From NCBI GenBank assembly GCA_025594325.1, contig JANHCV010000005.1, forward strand, positions 1,701,501-1,765,500: a stretch of DNA of 64,000 nt. Direction: 5' to 3'. Below the pieces are notes generated by a model. That model ran no database searches. It was not told the DNA's origin and saw only the letters and a list, made by a program, of their open reading frames with translations. Each line of letters opens with the position of its first letter. The stretch's first letter is position 1. This stretch comes from Blastocladiella emersonii ATCC 22665 (Eukaryota > Blastocladiomycota > Blastocladiomycetes > Blastocladiales > Blastocladiaceae). Shown in pieces: positions 1-10,517 of this stretch. A program made the position numbers and the translations under genes.

Positions 1-1
1 G

Positions 2-373
2 GTTGTGCTTCTCGGCGCGGCGGTCGTTTTCTTCGTGCGCAGACGGCGTAACGCGGCGGCCAAGTCGACCGTAATGGTCCAGCGTCTGGACCGAGCGGCG
101 GCGTTCGAGGACGGCACGCTCTTGCTTCCCGCCAACCTCCTGGGCAACGACAACGGGACGCTACTTCTGCCCGCTCAACCTGTCGCTTACGATGATGGAA
201 CCCTGGTTCTTCCTCCAAGCGCCAGTCATGCTGACATCGGGACACTGCTGCTTCCTTCTCCCGAGGATCAGCAACAGATCCTGAGCCCGGACGCAGCACC
301 TGGCAAGAACGACGTGGTCCCGATCCAACCAGTGCCGTTGATGCCTGACGAATTTGTCACGAAGTCCAAGTAG
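2..373 (+). CDS. C-terminal end of a single-pass membrane protein (5' end outside window)
   Basis: The frame is open from base 2 to a TAG at 371-373. It opens with a hydrophobic stretch (VVLLGAAVVFFV) followed at once by RRRR, which is a transmembrane helix with a cytoplasmic stop-transfer. The roughly 105-residue tail carries four spaced copies of a short motif: DGTLLLP, NGTLLLP, DGTLVLP and IGTLLLP, each about 15 residues apart. I do not recognise the family. The extracellular part lies outside the window, so ligand and function cannot be inferred. It converges on BUD6, with about 245 bp between the two stop codons. Confidence 0.55.
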   Translation, partial: VVLLGAAVVFFVRRRRNAAAKSTVMVQRLDRAAAFEDGTLLLPANLLGNDNGTLLLPAQPVAYDDGTLVLPPSASHADIGTLLLPSPEDQQQILSPDAAPGKNDVVPIQPVPLMPDEFVTKSK

Positions 374-617
374 GGCAAGGTCGGCGGACCAGTATTGCAC
401 GTTGCGATTGATAAAACATTGTTTCTTCGTCACCGAGCCGCTCCCCTGTCTGGCCCATCAGCACCCTTTTGCCCGAGCTCGCCAAGGTGTTGGTAAACGA
501 ACCAAGCGACGGCCACCGACGCGAACTCGCGCTCGACTTTCTCGCCCTGGCGCTGCAATGAACCAAAATTCGAGTGTTATACATGGCGCGAGGTATCAAT
601 CCAAAGAAAAACTACAT

Positions 618-2642
618 TCACACCGCAGCAGGGACCTCCTCGCCCTCCGCCGCACTCGCGACCGCGTCCTGGATCTCAGACAGCGCCTTGATCACGGCGC
701 GGTTCCGCTCCTCGCGCATGCGCTCGAGCGCCTCGATCCCGCCGCCGTCCTCGCCGTGGACCGCGCGGAGTGCGCGCGGCGTGGCGGTGAACTGGCGCAG
801 CTCGGCCGAGAACTCGGACTCGGGGCGGTTCGCCTTGGCCCACTCGCGCAGCTTCTCGGTGCGCGCGAGGGCGCGGACGCGGCGGTCGTGGTCGACGGGC
901 GTGGCGGCGATCTCGTCGAGGATCCCCGTGACGGCGTCGTCCCACTGGTTCTCGGCGGCCTCGTCCTCGTCGATGCGCGGAACGAAAGCCGGCTGTCGCG
1001 GGACCACGTTCTCGACGCCGCGCTCGTCGGCGAGGTCGGCGACGCGGCGCAGCTGGCCGATGAGCGCGTTGATGGCGTCGAGGCGGTCGGCCGCATCGTC
1101 GACGGCGACCTCGGCGTCGTTGAGCGCGTGCTGCTCGGCGACAACGCGCTGCAGCTCCGACTCCCAGATGCGCTTCCACGCGGGGGTCACGGCGTCGATG
1201 CGCGTAACGGTCTCGGTGACGAGCTGGGCGACAGCGGCGCCCTCGGTCTGTGCGTAGTCGAGCGTCGCGCGCGAGGGGACCGCGGACCGCTGGACCATGT
1301 CGAGGCGGACCTGCTCGACGGTATCGGCGAGGTCGGCGGTGCGCGCGCGCAGCTCGGCGGCGGCGCGCTCGATGGCGGGCTTGGCGTGGGTGACGACGCC
1401 GCGGTGCAGGGCGCCGGCGCCGTCCTCGGACGCGGCGAGCGCGGCGCGCGTCACCTGCTGCGTGACGGTCGCGACCAGGTCCGCGAACGACGCCTGCTGG
1501 TCGAGGATGTCGGCGCGGAAGTCGTCGAGCTCGCGCCGCAGCGTGTACACGGCGCCAAGCTTGAACCGGATCCCCGTCGCGTGCGACTGCGGCGCCGTCG
1601 ACGGGTGCGCGGCGGGACCCGGCAGGACGAGCGGGGACACGGGGATCGAGCCGGGCGGCGGGGGCAGCAGCTTGAGGATGCACCCGTCGTGCAGGTCGTG
1701 CGTCAGGTCCTCGAGCTCAAAGAACTGGCGCGAGTCGCGGTCCTGCACGTAGATCTTGGGGAACGGCGTCGACGGGACGAGCTGGAACCGGTGGACGAAC
1801 AGCGCCTGCAGGCCCGCGAGCGTGAGCGAGGCCGCGTCGTCGACCTTGACGCGCTTGACCTGGTCCTCGTACTGCAGGAACAGCTTGCGGATCGGCTCGA
1901 TGATGTCGACCGTCTGGTTCGGCGCGACGGTCGACTTTGGTTTGGTGGCGGCGACGCCACCGGCGCCGCCAGGCGGCTTCTCGGCGGCCTGCAGGTACTG
2001 CCGGTGCTTGTCCTGCAGGCTCCGGATGAGGTGGTGGACGAGCACGTTGATCTGCTCGTTGGCGGCGCTGCTCTCGGCCTCGACGATGATGCTGGCGCGC
2101 GCGGCGGCGAGCTCGGGCGAGACGTCGCCGGAACTTGCAATCGACGCCGTGAGGGCGGGCGAGTTGGCGGGGTTGGACCGCGATACGAGGTCCTCAATGG
2201 ACCCGCGCAGGTCGTCGGGGAACGTGCGCAGATCGGCGACGTCGATCTGGTTGGCCTCGAGCACGTCGAGCGTGTGGAAGAACTCCTTGACGACGGCCGT
2301 GTACAGCAGCGAGACGTGCTCGTCGGTGACCTCGGACACGTCCAGCACGCTGAGCAGCAGCTGGCGGCACGAGCCCGTGATGCGCTTGATGCTGGTGTGG
2401 ATGAGCATGGACGCGTCCTGCGACGCCGAGACGAGCAGGTTGGCGGCGACGGTCGAGGTGCCCGCCAGGGAGATGGACGAGACGGGGTCGCCGTCGCGCG
2501 CGCCCGCGGTGGCGTCGTCGAGCGCTTTCGCCGTGTTGGGCAGCAGCGACCCGAGCGCCTTGGGGATCGGCACGTACGGCAGCCAGCCCGTCCCGGACAT
2601 GGTGCCGAGCCTGCGGCGCGCCCGCGCGGCGAGGCTGCTCAT
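618..2642 (-). CDS. BUD6: Bud6/Aip3-like actin- and formin-interacting polarity protein
   Basis: A single-exon 674-residue protein, ending in TGA. Bud6 stimulates formin-driven actin nucleation at polarity sites. The N-terminal part (about residues 60-160) has the helical Bud6 pattern (TSIKRITGSCRQLLLSVLD, then a later DLRTFPDDLRGSIEDLVS). The AIP3 core starts near residue 270 with the signature KIYVQDRDSRQFFELEDL followed by DGCILKLLPPPP, and continues into long coiled-coil helices to about residue 660. A Pro-rich link precedes the helical C-terminal half. The start MSSLAARARRRLG is the first Met of the frame. Antisense ORFs here are GC-bias shadows. Assignment rests on motif recognition only. 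Confidence 0.85.
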   Translation of the reverse strand: MSSLAARARRRLGTMSGTGWLPYVPIPKALGSLLPNTAKALDDATAGARDGDPVSSISLAGTSTVAANLLVSASQDASMLIHTSIKRITGSCRQLLLSVLDVSEVTDEHVSLLYTAVVKEFFHTLDVLEANQIDVADLRTFPDDLRGSIEDLVSRSNPANSPALTASIASSGDVSPELAAARASIIVEAESSAANEQINVLVHHLIRSLQDKHRQYLQAAEKPPGGAGGVAATKPKSTVAPNQTVDIIEPIRKLFLQYEDQVKRVKVDDAASLTLAGLQALFVHRFQLVPSTPFPKIYVQDRDSRQFFELEDLTHDLHDGCILKLLPPPPGSIPVSPLVLPGPAAHPSTAPQSHATGIRFKLGAVYTLRRELDDFRADILDQQASFADLVATVTQQVTRAALAASEDGAGALHRGVVTHAKPAIERAAAELRARTADLADTVEQVRLDMVQRSAVPSRATLDYAQTEGAAVAQLVTETVTRIDAVTPAWKRIWESELQRVVAEQHALNDAEVAVDDAADRLDAINALIGQLRRVADLADERGVENVVPRQPAFVPRIDEDEAAENQWDDAVTGILDEIAATPVDHDRRVRALARTEKLREWAKANRPESEFSAELRQFTATPRALRAVHGEDGGGIEALERMREERNRAVIKALSEIQDAVASAAEGEEVPAAV

Positions 2643-3096
2643 GGTGGCGGGAGGTGGCGGTGGTCGGTCGAGTACGGGTTCTGCGGTCGGCAGAGTCGTC
2701 TATGATAGTGTGCTGATCGGGTTGCGCGAGGTTACTCGTCAAGATCCATGGTATGGGGCGTGGTTTTCAGCGGAAAAGGAGGAAGGGCGGAGGAGGGCGA
2801 GGCGCCACAAGAGTGAATCTGGTGGCGCTGCCCAAGCCCCACCCACGTGGGCCACGCGCGAGTGACCGACGCGATCGGCGGCCCGGCGCGCACCTGTTCG
2901 GGGACCTTGGCAGGTCAGCAGACGAAAATCGAAACACATGGCCGCTGTTGAGTGCAACGGAAGACCAGTGTGGGCGAAGAAGAGTTGCGTTTCGCGTCAA
3001 GCCGAGTGAGGCGAGTCACCCCGCAGAACGGCCGGTTCTCACGGCGCGCGACGCGTCCACGCTCTCGCCGCGTCCACCGAAACTCCAATCCTCGCA
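2643..3096. other. Intergenic region between BUD6 and F-box-like copy A
   Basis: This stretch serves as the upstream region of both divergent neighbours. No convincing coding frame is seen. It contains an ACGCGTC box (3048-3054) and GCGTC-rich DNA like that before the other members of the array. Confidence 0.4.
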
Positions 3097-4293
3097 ATAC
3101 TAAGCTCATGCAACTCCCCGCAAGGTGATCGGGCCGTCGAGGCGAGCCCGATAAGCCTGGCAGCGGTCCCGTCTGAGGTTCTTGCTGATATCATGGCGCT
3201 CGCGGGACGACGCAACTGCATGCTCACGGCGAGCCGCGAGCTCTACGAGTCAGCCAAGTCAAAACGCGTTAAGCTTTCCTGGATGATCTCATTCTTGGCG
3301 GTCAACACACATCCGACCGCTTTGTACGTCTATCCCACGTCTGGAGCTTTGACTCTGCGCTCCGACCTTGGCGCGTATCTCGAGCAGCAATACTTTTGCG
3401 CGGGCAACCCACCCGAGCCTTCTCTACCGTCTACGTCATTCCTCGAGGCAGCACTCGATTGCCTACTCGACTCGGTTCCAGAGTTTTGCCCACTTGACGA
3501 CGCGTCAATCGCCCAGGACAGAGTCAAACGGGCCCAGAGCCTCCTTGAGCGCCAGGTAGCCGCCATCAAGCCTCGAATGCAATGCTTTACGGATTCTCCG
3601 GCTATCTCGATCGCGCAGATCCTCATTTACGCCACGACCCTTCGCGAGTCGGCTGGTCTACGAGATATGCTTTCCCAAATCGTCGACCGTGCGAACCTCC
3701 TCCTTTGCGTCACGCTGCCTCTCTCGACATGGAATCGCATGCTTGCCGCGTCGTATAACACCGACTGGGAGTTGGAGTTTGCCCGAAACCGCAAATCCAA
3801 CTTAGGCGTCCGCTTCGTCACGTTCCTTGGCCTCTCGGCGCTAGGCCGATGGGACGCGGATCTGTTCGAACTGCTCACCGATGGCACGTTTCCGGTCGAC
3901 CGAGACGCGATTGTCACGCACCTCCGCCACGGAAAGTTTGTCGTGCTCGCGCTCGAGAAACTCGAATTTTTGAAGGCTCCGCCCACCGACGATATCATTC
4001 GCATCCTCGACTGGGTCATCGAGCACGTGTGGGAGGAGGGCGCCCGTACTGTTGGCGGCAAACCTCTGGAATCGTACTTGAACTTCAAGCATCTGGCGGC
4101 GATGCTCTCTCACATCAAGCGTCATCCCAAGCTCTACCTGACGCCCCAGAGTGGCTCGCGTCCCGGCACGAATGCCGCTGGATCAGCAACTCCTCGCGCC
4201 CAAGCGACCAGTTCTGCCGCGCGCTCGGCTCCCGACCTCGAGCTCTCATCGCTCAAAAAGGCGCTACCGGGGCTTCGCGGCATGTTTAACTAA
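3097..4293 (+). pseudogene. F-box-like array copy A; ancestral ATG replaced by ATA
   Basis: This is the first of seven paralogs in tandem. Aligned with intact copy C, the frame begins at 3097 with ATA (C: ATG) followed by the shared LSSCNSPQ, and then stays open for 398 codons to TAA. The next in-frame Met (3193) lies inside the F-box-like helices (VPSEVLADIMALAG), so translation from it would lose half of that domain. The body is predicted helical. The family ending is present as SLKKALPGLRGMFN. The loss is one G-to-A change, so a non-AUG start remains possible. Role unknown; an F-box-like N-terminus would suggest a ubiquitin-ligase adaptor. Confidence 0.65.
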
Positions 4294-4657
4294 CGCGACG
4301 TCGGTTGTCTCGTGAGCCGCGTCTTTCAATTGGCTCGAAGTTAAATATAACGGTGTTTTCGTGATCGGACATGCCGTTGCCATCGAGTCGGGTACGCTCA
4401 GCCTCTTGATTGCGACGAGAGCCTCGATTTGAGAATCTTGGCAAAGTCGAGGATGAACTTGACGGCTACGCCAAAATCGCGTTCCATCAAAGTCTTCGAT
4501 TGCGGCGCCACGATTTAGATTTAGTGATGAGGGCGGTGATGTGTTGGGCGGGGTGAATCACGCTTCGAATGTGGCGCACGGACGCGCGTCGTTCAAAACG
4601 CGTTCGCTCGCGCAGCCCGCATCCGCGCTACCCGCAACGCACGCGACACTCCCCGCA
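4294..4657. other. Spacer between array copies A and B
   Basis: No coding potential beyond family upstream sequence. The last 40 bp (CACTCCCCGCA before the ATG) are near-identical to the sequence before the other copies. Confidence 0.4.
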
Positions 4658-5857
4658 ATGTTAAGCTCATGCAACTTCCCGTAAAACAACCAGGCTGTCA
4701 TGGCGGACCCGCTCGGCCTTGCCACGCTCCCGTCCGACCTCCTTGCCAACATCGTCATCCTCGCGACGCCTTGCCACCGCGTGCTTACTGCCAGCCGCGA
4801 CCTCTCAGAGTCGACAGACTCGAAGCGCCTCAAGCTGGCTTGAATGAACGCAGTCTTCTCGCTCAAGACTACCCCGGAAGCTTTCCATGCCTATCAGTCT
4901 CGCTCAGGCTTGACCGTACACACCAAGTTCGGCGCGTACCTCGAACAGGACTTAGCCAACTTGGCCACGGCTCCCATGGGTCCCCGCTGCATGACCCTTG
5001 TTTTCAATGCGTTTGATTGCCTCCTTCGCACCTTGCCGGTGGACTTCAGCACCATCCCTGACAATGCCATCAAGGACCTCCGCCTTCCTCTGGCCGATGC
5101 ACAGCTTCGCCGCCGGGTGAGCGCCGCCGGCGACCAAGTGTATCTCTTTAAAAAGTTTGCTGCATTTTCCGTCATTCAGATCGTGCTCTACATCTACTGC
5201 GAAATGTATTGGCTCGCCAAGCACTACGTCTTGGTCGAGATTGTCAAGCGCGCGGACATTCTCATGTCCATCTCGATGCCGTTTGCTTCGTAGATGCGTG
5301 CGACTTCTGTCGCGTTCGATGTACTATGGGAAAGTGAGTTTGCTCGCGACCGCTCGGCGTATAACCTGCCGGTTCGGATGGCTTGTTTCCTCGGGCTCTC
5401 GTCGCTTCACCGCTGGGACGTAGACGGCTTTTTCTTGGTCGTCGAGGGCAACTTTTCAGTTGATCGAGAGTTGCTCGTCTGCCTCTCGACCTGTAACAGG
5501 TTCATCACGCTTGCGCTCATCAACCTTCAGCATTTCTATGTTCCCGCTAAAGCCGTCATCCGCATCCTCGACTGGCTGATCGAGAATACTTGGGCAGACG
5601 GACGCGCCTTCATCAGCAACCATCTCGAAGCTTTCTTGGCCCACCCGCGTCTCGCTGAAATTCTCACGCATGTCAAGCGCCATCCCAAACTTCATCCGAG
5701 TCGCCAGGACGTGTCACGACGCGACCATCGTGCCGCAGGCCAAGCACCCACTACCGCTCGTCCATCGACTTCTGCGGCCGCGTCGGGCGCGGGAACGGCC
5801 ATGGACGTTTCGTCGCTCAAGGACGCGCTCCCCGGGCTCCGTGGCATGTTCAAGTAG
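4658..5857 (+). pseudogene. F-box-like array copy B; full-length frame with three nonsense codons
   Basis: ATG at 4658 opens the family start (MLSSCNFP). The same frame runs 400 codons to the family ending SLKDALPGLRGMFK without any indel. It is cut by TAA at 4682-4684 (CAA in paralogs), TGA at 4841-4843 (the TGG of LAWLNAI in paralogs) and TAG at 5291-5293 (TGG of the FxTW motif). All three are C:G to T:A transitions. A start at MADPLGLATLPSDLL (4699) bypasses only the first. The clean frame implies either recent inactivation or some selection against indels. Could be read as two or three short ORFs, but none would carry the whole domain. Confidence 0.8.
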
Positions 5858-6196
5858 GTTAAGGCTGTTTGTCGGAGCTCTCCCTTGTGGGCCGCAGAGC
5901 TGAATAACAGTCAGCTCTCTTCAACTCCTTGCGTACGCCAGCTGCGCGTGAGACGAAGGCAGCATCGCTGGAATCGCTTGATCGCAGGTCAAGGCTGAAG
6001 TGAATGGAGAAGGCGACGAACCATGTAATTTCGGCCCACTACAGTACACGGCTGGGCCATGGCGGCCCAAGCGAGGGGGGCGACAGATATGCCAGAGCGC
6101 TTGAAGCTCGCGCCGCGCCGAGACGCGAGTTCACACGCGTCGCCGTGCACCACGCGTCCCCGCTCCGTTTGTCACCACCCACAGACACTCCCCGCC
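5858..6196. other. Spacer upstream of array copy C
   Basis: Upstream region of the one intact copy. It holds two ACGCGTC boxes (6134-6140 and 6151-6157) 40-63 bp before the ATG. An in-frame ATG at 6059 could lengthen copy C by 46 residues, but that extension is not conserved in most copies. Confidence 0.4.
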
Positions 6197-7393
6197 ATGT
6201 TAAGCTCATGCAACTTGCCGCAAAATGACCTGCCCGCTCGGTCGGACCCACTTGGGCTGCTCGCACTCCCGCTTGACCTTCTTGGCGAAATCGTCATCCT
6301 CGCTGAGCCGCGTCACCGCGTGCTCACGGCCACGCGCGAGCTCTCCGAGGTTTCGAAACCGACACGGTTCAAGCTCGCCTGGCTCAATGCGATCCTGTCG
6401 AACTCTGTCCCTCAGCGCGTCGTGGATGTCTACAAGGCTTTCCCTCTCCTCAACATGCGGTCCAACCTCGGCGTGTTCCTCTTCAGCAACGATTTCATCC
6501 CTAAGGACGAGACGATTCGCGAGCTTCGATGCTCGCTTGTTGCCACTGCGTTTCTGCGTCTCATTGACTCGGCTCCAACCGAGTTCCGCATCCCCATGGG
6601 CCGCGCGGATACTCAACTCCGGATCCGGCGGGCCGAAGCGCCCTTGAAGCGCCAAGTCGATGCAGCCGGTACTCGCTTCCACTTTTTCACCAAGTACCCG
6701 GCCCTCTCGATCATTCAAACCGTGCTCTTCCTCGCCGGCGCTGGCGACGCGATCGGCTTGAAGGCCTTTCTTAAGCGCACAGTTACTGATGCAAACGCGC
6801 TTATCTGCATCAAGCTTCCGTTCTTAACCTGGGCCCATTTGACCGCGAAGACGCTCAATCCAGTGTGGGAGCGCGAGCTCAGCGTCGTTCCCAAGTCCAA
6901 CATCCCCCTCCGTCTCATCGCGTATATCGGCCTCTCTGCTTTGAGTCGCTGGGATGCGGAAGTTTTCGAAGTGGCTACCGAAGGCATGCATGGTCTCGAC
7001 CGTGACCACCTGATTGGCCTGCTCAGCGAGGAAAATTTTGTCCACCTCGCGCTCATGGAAATCCAGCGCGCTGGCGCGCCTGTCGGCCGCGCCACTCGAA
7101 TCCTTGACTGGCTCATCGAGAACGCGTGGAAGCCTGGGCGCACGTTTGCCGGCCAACCGCTCGAGGCTTTCTTGACTCTGCCGCATCTTGCCGATGTTCT
7201 CACACACGTCAAGCGCCATCCGAACCTGTACCCGAAGCGCAAGAACGCGCCTCAACCCCGCCGCGCTATTGGTGGCCAAGCAACCAATGCCACTCGTACT
7301 CCAACCGCTTCGACTGCCTCGGTCTCGAGTACGACCATGAATGTCTCGTCGCTCAAGGACGCGCTTCCCGGGCTTCGCGGCATGTTCAAGTAG
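6197..7393 (+). CDS. F-box-like array copy C (only fully intact member)
   Basis: 398 residues, single exon. Residues about 17-60 form an F-box-like helical motif (LALPLDLLGEIVILAEP, then TRELSEVSKPTRFKLAWLNAI). The rest is alpha-helical with conserved blocks FLTWAHL, LSALSRWDAEVFEV, ATRILDWLIENAW and PHLADVLTHVKRHPNLYP. A Thr/Ser-rich linker follows, and then the invariant ending NVSSLKDALPGLRGMFK. I do not recognise the body; it may be degenerate ankyrin-like or another helical solenoid. If the N-terminus is a true F-box, the protein would bind Skp1 and present substrates to an SCF ligase. Start chosen because ATG and the MLSSCN leader are shared by copies B and D. Confidence 0.75.
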   Translation: MLSSCNLPQNDLPARSDPLGLLALPLDLLGEIVILAEPRHRVLTATRELSEVSKPTRFKLAWLNAILSNSVPQRVVDVYKAFPLLNMRSNLGVFLFSNDFIPKDETIRELRCSLVATAFLRLIDSAPTEFRIPMGRADTQLRIRRAEAPLKRQVDAAGTRFHFFTKYPALSIIQTVLFLAGAGDAIGLKAFLKRTVTDANALICIKLPFLTWAHLTAKTLNPVWERELSVVPKSNIPLRLIAYIGLSALSRWDAEVFEVATEGMHGLDRDHLIGLLSEENFVHLALMEIQRAGAPVGRATRILDWLIENAWKPGRTFAGQPLEAFLTLPHLADVLTHVKRHPNLYPKRKNAPQPRRAIGGQATNATRTPTASTASVSSTTMNVSSLKDALPGLRGMFK

Positions 7394-7804
7394 GCGAGTT
7401 TGGTTGATCGTCCGTTCAGCGGTGTGTGTTCCCGCTTCTCTTGTTCGAAATAGCATTCAGTTGTTTCCCTCCTTGATCGATCGCCCGCGAGTGCAGTCTC
7501 TCAGTGAACTCGCACTCGCAGCACCAGCGGCTTCGGCTCGCCCGCTCAAGTTCATGCTCGACCGTTGTACCAGTCGATGAGGAGGGCAAACTCGCTGGAT
7601 TGAATTTTCTAGAGACGTCCAAGTCGGCCTCCCTCATTGTTGTGACTGTTCGGCCTTGCAGGCGAGGCGGGCAGGACTCGAACACGACTACAACGCGTCG
7701 GTTACATTCGCACGCCAAGCGTGAGTCAGCGTGAGACCAGCTTCGCGAGCTTGCGCGACGTGCTCTCGCTCCCCCCGTTTCGCCACCACCCGATATTCCC
7801 CGCA
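7394..7804. other. Spacer upstream of array copy D
   Basis: Holds a promoter-like pair resembling the module seen before the LRR genes: ACGCGTC at 7693-7699 and a degenerate E-box AGCGTG at 7718-7723, the latter 82 bp before the ATG at 7805. Nothing coding. Confidence 0.4.
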
Positions 7805-9003
7805 ATGTTAAGCTCATGCAACTCCCCGCAAACGGATCGGCCCGCTGAGGCGGACCCGCTTGGCCTACTTGCGCTTCCGGTTGACCTCCTTGGCGAAATT
7901 GTCATCCTCGCCTAGCCGCGCCACTACGTGCTCACCGCCACGCGCGAGCTCGCCGAGGTCGCGGAACCGACACGGTTCAAGCTCGCCTGGCTTAATGCAA
8001 TTGTTTCGACCGACGTTCCTCAGCACGTCGTGGATGCCTACAAGGACTGCCCAATCTCAATTGTGCGGTCCAACCTTGGCGCGTACCTCTTGCACGACGA
8101 CTTCGTGCGCTTTGGCGAGTTTACTTGCCATCTCCGGGCCACTCTCAATGCCGTTGCGTTCTCATGCCTCCTCAACTCGCTTCCGGCTGATTTACGTGGA
8201 TCCACGGACTTGGCCATCCAGGGCCAGCGGACCAAAGTTCTCTTGGAGCGCCAAATCTGCAAGGCTGGGACGCGTGTCCACTTTTCACGAAATATCCGGC
8301 GTTCTCCATCTACCAGATCTTGTTCTTTGTCGCCGGCGTTGGTGATGCGCCCGGCTTGGAGGATTTTCTCAAGTGGACCATGCGATGTGCGCCTGTTCTT
8401 TTGGGCGTCCAACTCCCCCTTTTTACGTGGGTCCGCTCGAGCACCAAGACGCTCAATGACCTGTGGGAGCAAGAGCTCAAGGTTAACCGTACTTTCAACT
8501 TCCAAGTCGGCCTCATTCCGTTCCTTGGCCTCTTCGCGCTGAGCCGTTGGAATGCGGACATTTTCCATGTGGTCACCGAGGGCTTTCACGGAATCGGCCG
8601 TGATAACATCATCGAGCTGCTCAAAAGAGAGATCTTTGTTAACCTTGCGCTCGTGGAGCTGCGGCGACTCCCTGTTCCCGCCGACCACGCCATCCGGATC
8701 CTTGACTGGCTTCTCGAAAACACCTGGAAACCCCGGCGCACCTTCGCGGGGCAGCCACTCGAGGCCTTTCTGGCTCTGCCGCACCTTGCCGATGTTCTCG
8801 CACATGTCAAGCGCCATCCCAAGCTGTACCCGAAGCGCAAGGACGTGCCTCGACCCAGCCGCGCTGTCGGAGGCCAAATACCCAATGCCGCTCGTGCTCC
8901 GACCTCGGCAACTCCCTCGAGCTCGGGTTCGGGCTCCGGTTTGACCATGAATGTCTCGTCGCTCAAGGACGCGCTCCCCGGGCTTCGCGGCATGTTCAAG
9001 TAG
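7805..9003 (+). pseudogene. F-box-like array copy D; one nonsense codon and one frameshift
   Basis: ATG 7805 begins MLSSCNSPQ and the F-box-like region. TAG at 7913-7915 interrupts ILAxPRHYVLTATREL, where copy C has GAG and copy E has AAA. The frame then resumes until about 8284, where a T is missing from a T run (CACTTTTCACG against CACTTTTTCACC in copy C). The rest reads in the next frame to 9003 with the family ending SLKDALPGLRGMFK. With the missing base restored the length equals copy B (400 codons). The T-run deletion could be a sequencing artefact; the TAG could not. Confidence 0.8.
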
Positions 9004-9548
9004 GCAAGAGTAGTTGCTCGTTCGCGGTGTGTGCTCCCGCTTCTGCTGCTCGAAATAACAATCAGTTTCGATTAAGAGTGTCACATCGCCAGGCTTGTCT
9101 TGACAGCAGTCAATCACTTTGATCGCGCTCTCGATTCAAGCCTTGCCCGCTTGGCCTCACATGCTTCGTTACAAGCACGTCTCCCACTTTCGGCGACGCA
9201 CCCGTGACGATAATGGAACACTACCTGTACCGTCTACCCGAGAGGCTCCACTCGCGCAGCTATCGGTTTGTGAGTTCTCCGCGCAGCTTCCAGCCGATTG
9301 ATGCAGGGTTCAGGACACTGGACCCGCTGGGTTGAATCTCGAAGCCTGCTACTAATGCATTTGCGCAACACCGATTAACGGAGTGTTAGAAAGGATTTTC
9401 TCTTGACCTGATGCTCATCACGCCGGGGGAAGGATCGACCGTCAAGCGCGTCTGGGTGAGTGAGTCGACAAACGCAGCAGTGGACGCGAAGTTCACACGC
9501 ATCACCGCGCTCAGCTCCTCTCGCTCCCCATCGAAGACACTCTCCGCA
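9004..9548. other. Spacer upstream of array copy E
   Basis: 545 bp without a convincing gene. It holds decayed upstream sequence of the family (GCGCGTC at 9446-9452). Confidence 0.35.
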
Positions 9549-9912
9549 ACGTTAGGCTCATGCAACTCACTGCAACGTGATCATTATGCCAAGCCGGCCC
9601 CTCTTGGCCTTCGCGCACTCCCGCTTGACCTTCTTGGCGAAATCGTGCTCCTCGCCAAACCGCGCCACTACGTGCTCACGGCTACCGGCGAGTTTTCCGA
9701 GATTGCCGAGCCGAAGCGATTCAAACTCGCATGGATCAATGCAATCCTATCGAACGCTCTGTCTCGGCACGTCATGGACGCGTACCGGGACTTGCCCGTC
9801 TTGACGATGCGGACCAACCTAGGCGCGTACCTGTTCAACGACGAGTACAGACCCTTTTGCGACTCGTTTCTCGTGGTGACTTGTCATGTTTCCCTCGTCG
9901 CACCCTGCGCCG
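9549..9912 (+). pseudogene. F-box-like array copy E; lost start, 3' truncated
   Basis: The ancestral ATG is ACG at 9549, followed by LGSCNSLQ and the F-box-like helices (LALPLDLLGEIVLLAKP type), then KRFKLAWINAIL and NLGAYLFNDE. Similarity to copies C and D stops near 9912 after about 120 codons, and unrelated DNA follows. An in-frame ATG at 9411 gives a 200-residue ORF that includes this fragment. Probably a dead 5' fragment left by unequal exchange or deletion. Confidence 0.65.
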
Positions 9913-10118
9913 TGACGTCTTCGACCACAATACACACCGTGGAGCTCTGTGAGTATTCTATGTCCATGATATCGACCAAGGGTGTGTCCGACAGCGCGAA
10001 GCGACGGGCATGAGTCAGCAGCCATCGCGGCGACGCGGAAACGAGCGCGAAAACCGACGCGCGCCTCGTAGCCCAGTCCTCGCTCCTCCGCAGCCCCCCT
10101 CACACGCAACTTCCTATC

Positions 10119-10405
10119 ATGCTAGGCTCATGTAACTCCCCGCGAGGTGATGAAGGTTCCGAAATGGACACGTTGGGCTTCGCTGCGCTGCCTTCCGACC
10201 TCCTTGCCAATATCGTTACCCTTGCTGTTCCGCGCTACAGGGTGCTCACGGCCACCCGCGAGTTCCGAGAGCTCGCGCACTCGAAGAACTTCAAGCTGGC
10301 ATGGATCAACGCCCTTTGCACAATCGACACGCCTCCGCTTGTCCTCAACGCCTATACCTATCCGACCTGCTGGACCCTGCTCGTGCGCTCCAATCTCGTG
10401 TTGAG
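10119..10405 (+). pseudogene. F-box-like array copy F; 5' fragment fused in frame to copy G
   Basis: ATG 10119 gives MLGSCNSPRGDEGSE, an F-box-like stretch (LPSDLLANIVTLAVPRYR) and the region ending in SNLVL, after which similarity ends near 10405. No stop occurs before copy G, so the frame continues through about 37 non-family codons into MQNECNTLQ of copy G. Either a chance fusion or a deletion that joined this 5' piece to the promoter of G. Confidence 0.6.
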
Positions 10406-10517
10406 TTGCATGACAGGACCCTCACGACCCCGGCTGGAACGTTTCAGAAGGCCGAAACGCTTTCTCCCCGAACGTCGCCGCTTCGCTCTCCCCTTGCTTC
10501 ACGATCGACTACACACC

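Noticed and set aside
354-2705. 783-codon plus-strand ORF opposite BUD6
   Set aside because: It is the antisense shadow of a GC-rich gene. The minus-strand protein has Bud6 motifs, while the plus product is low-complexity Arg/Val/Leu/Gly.
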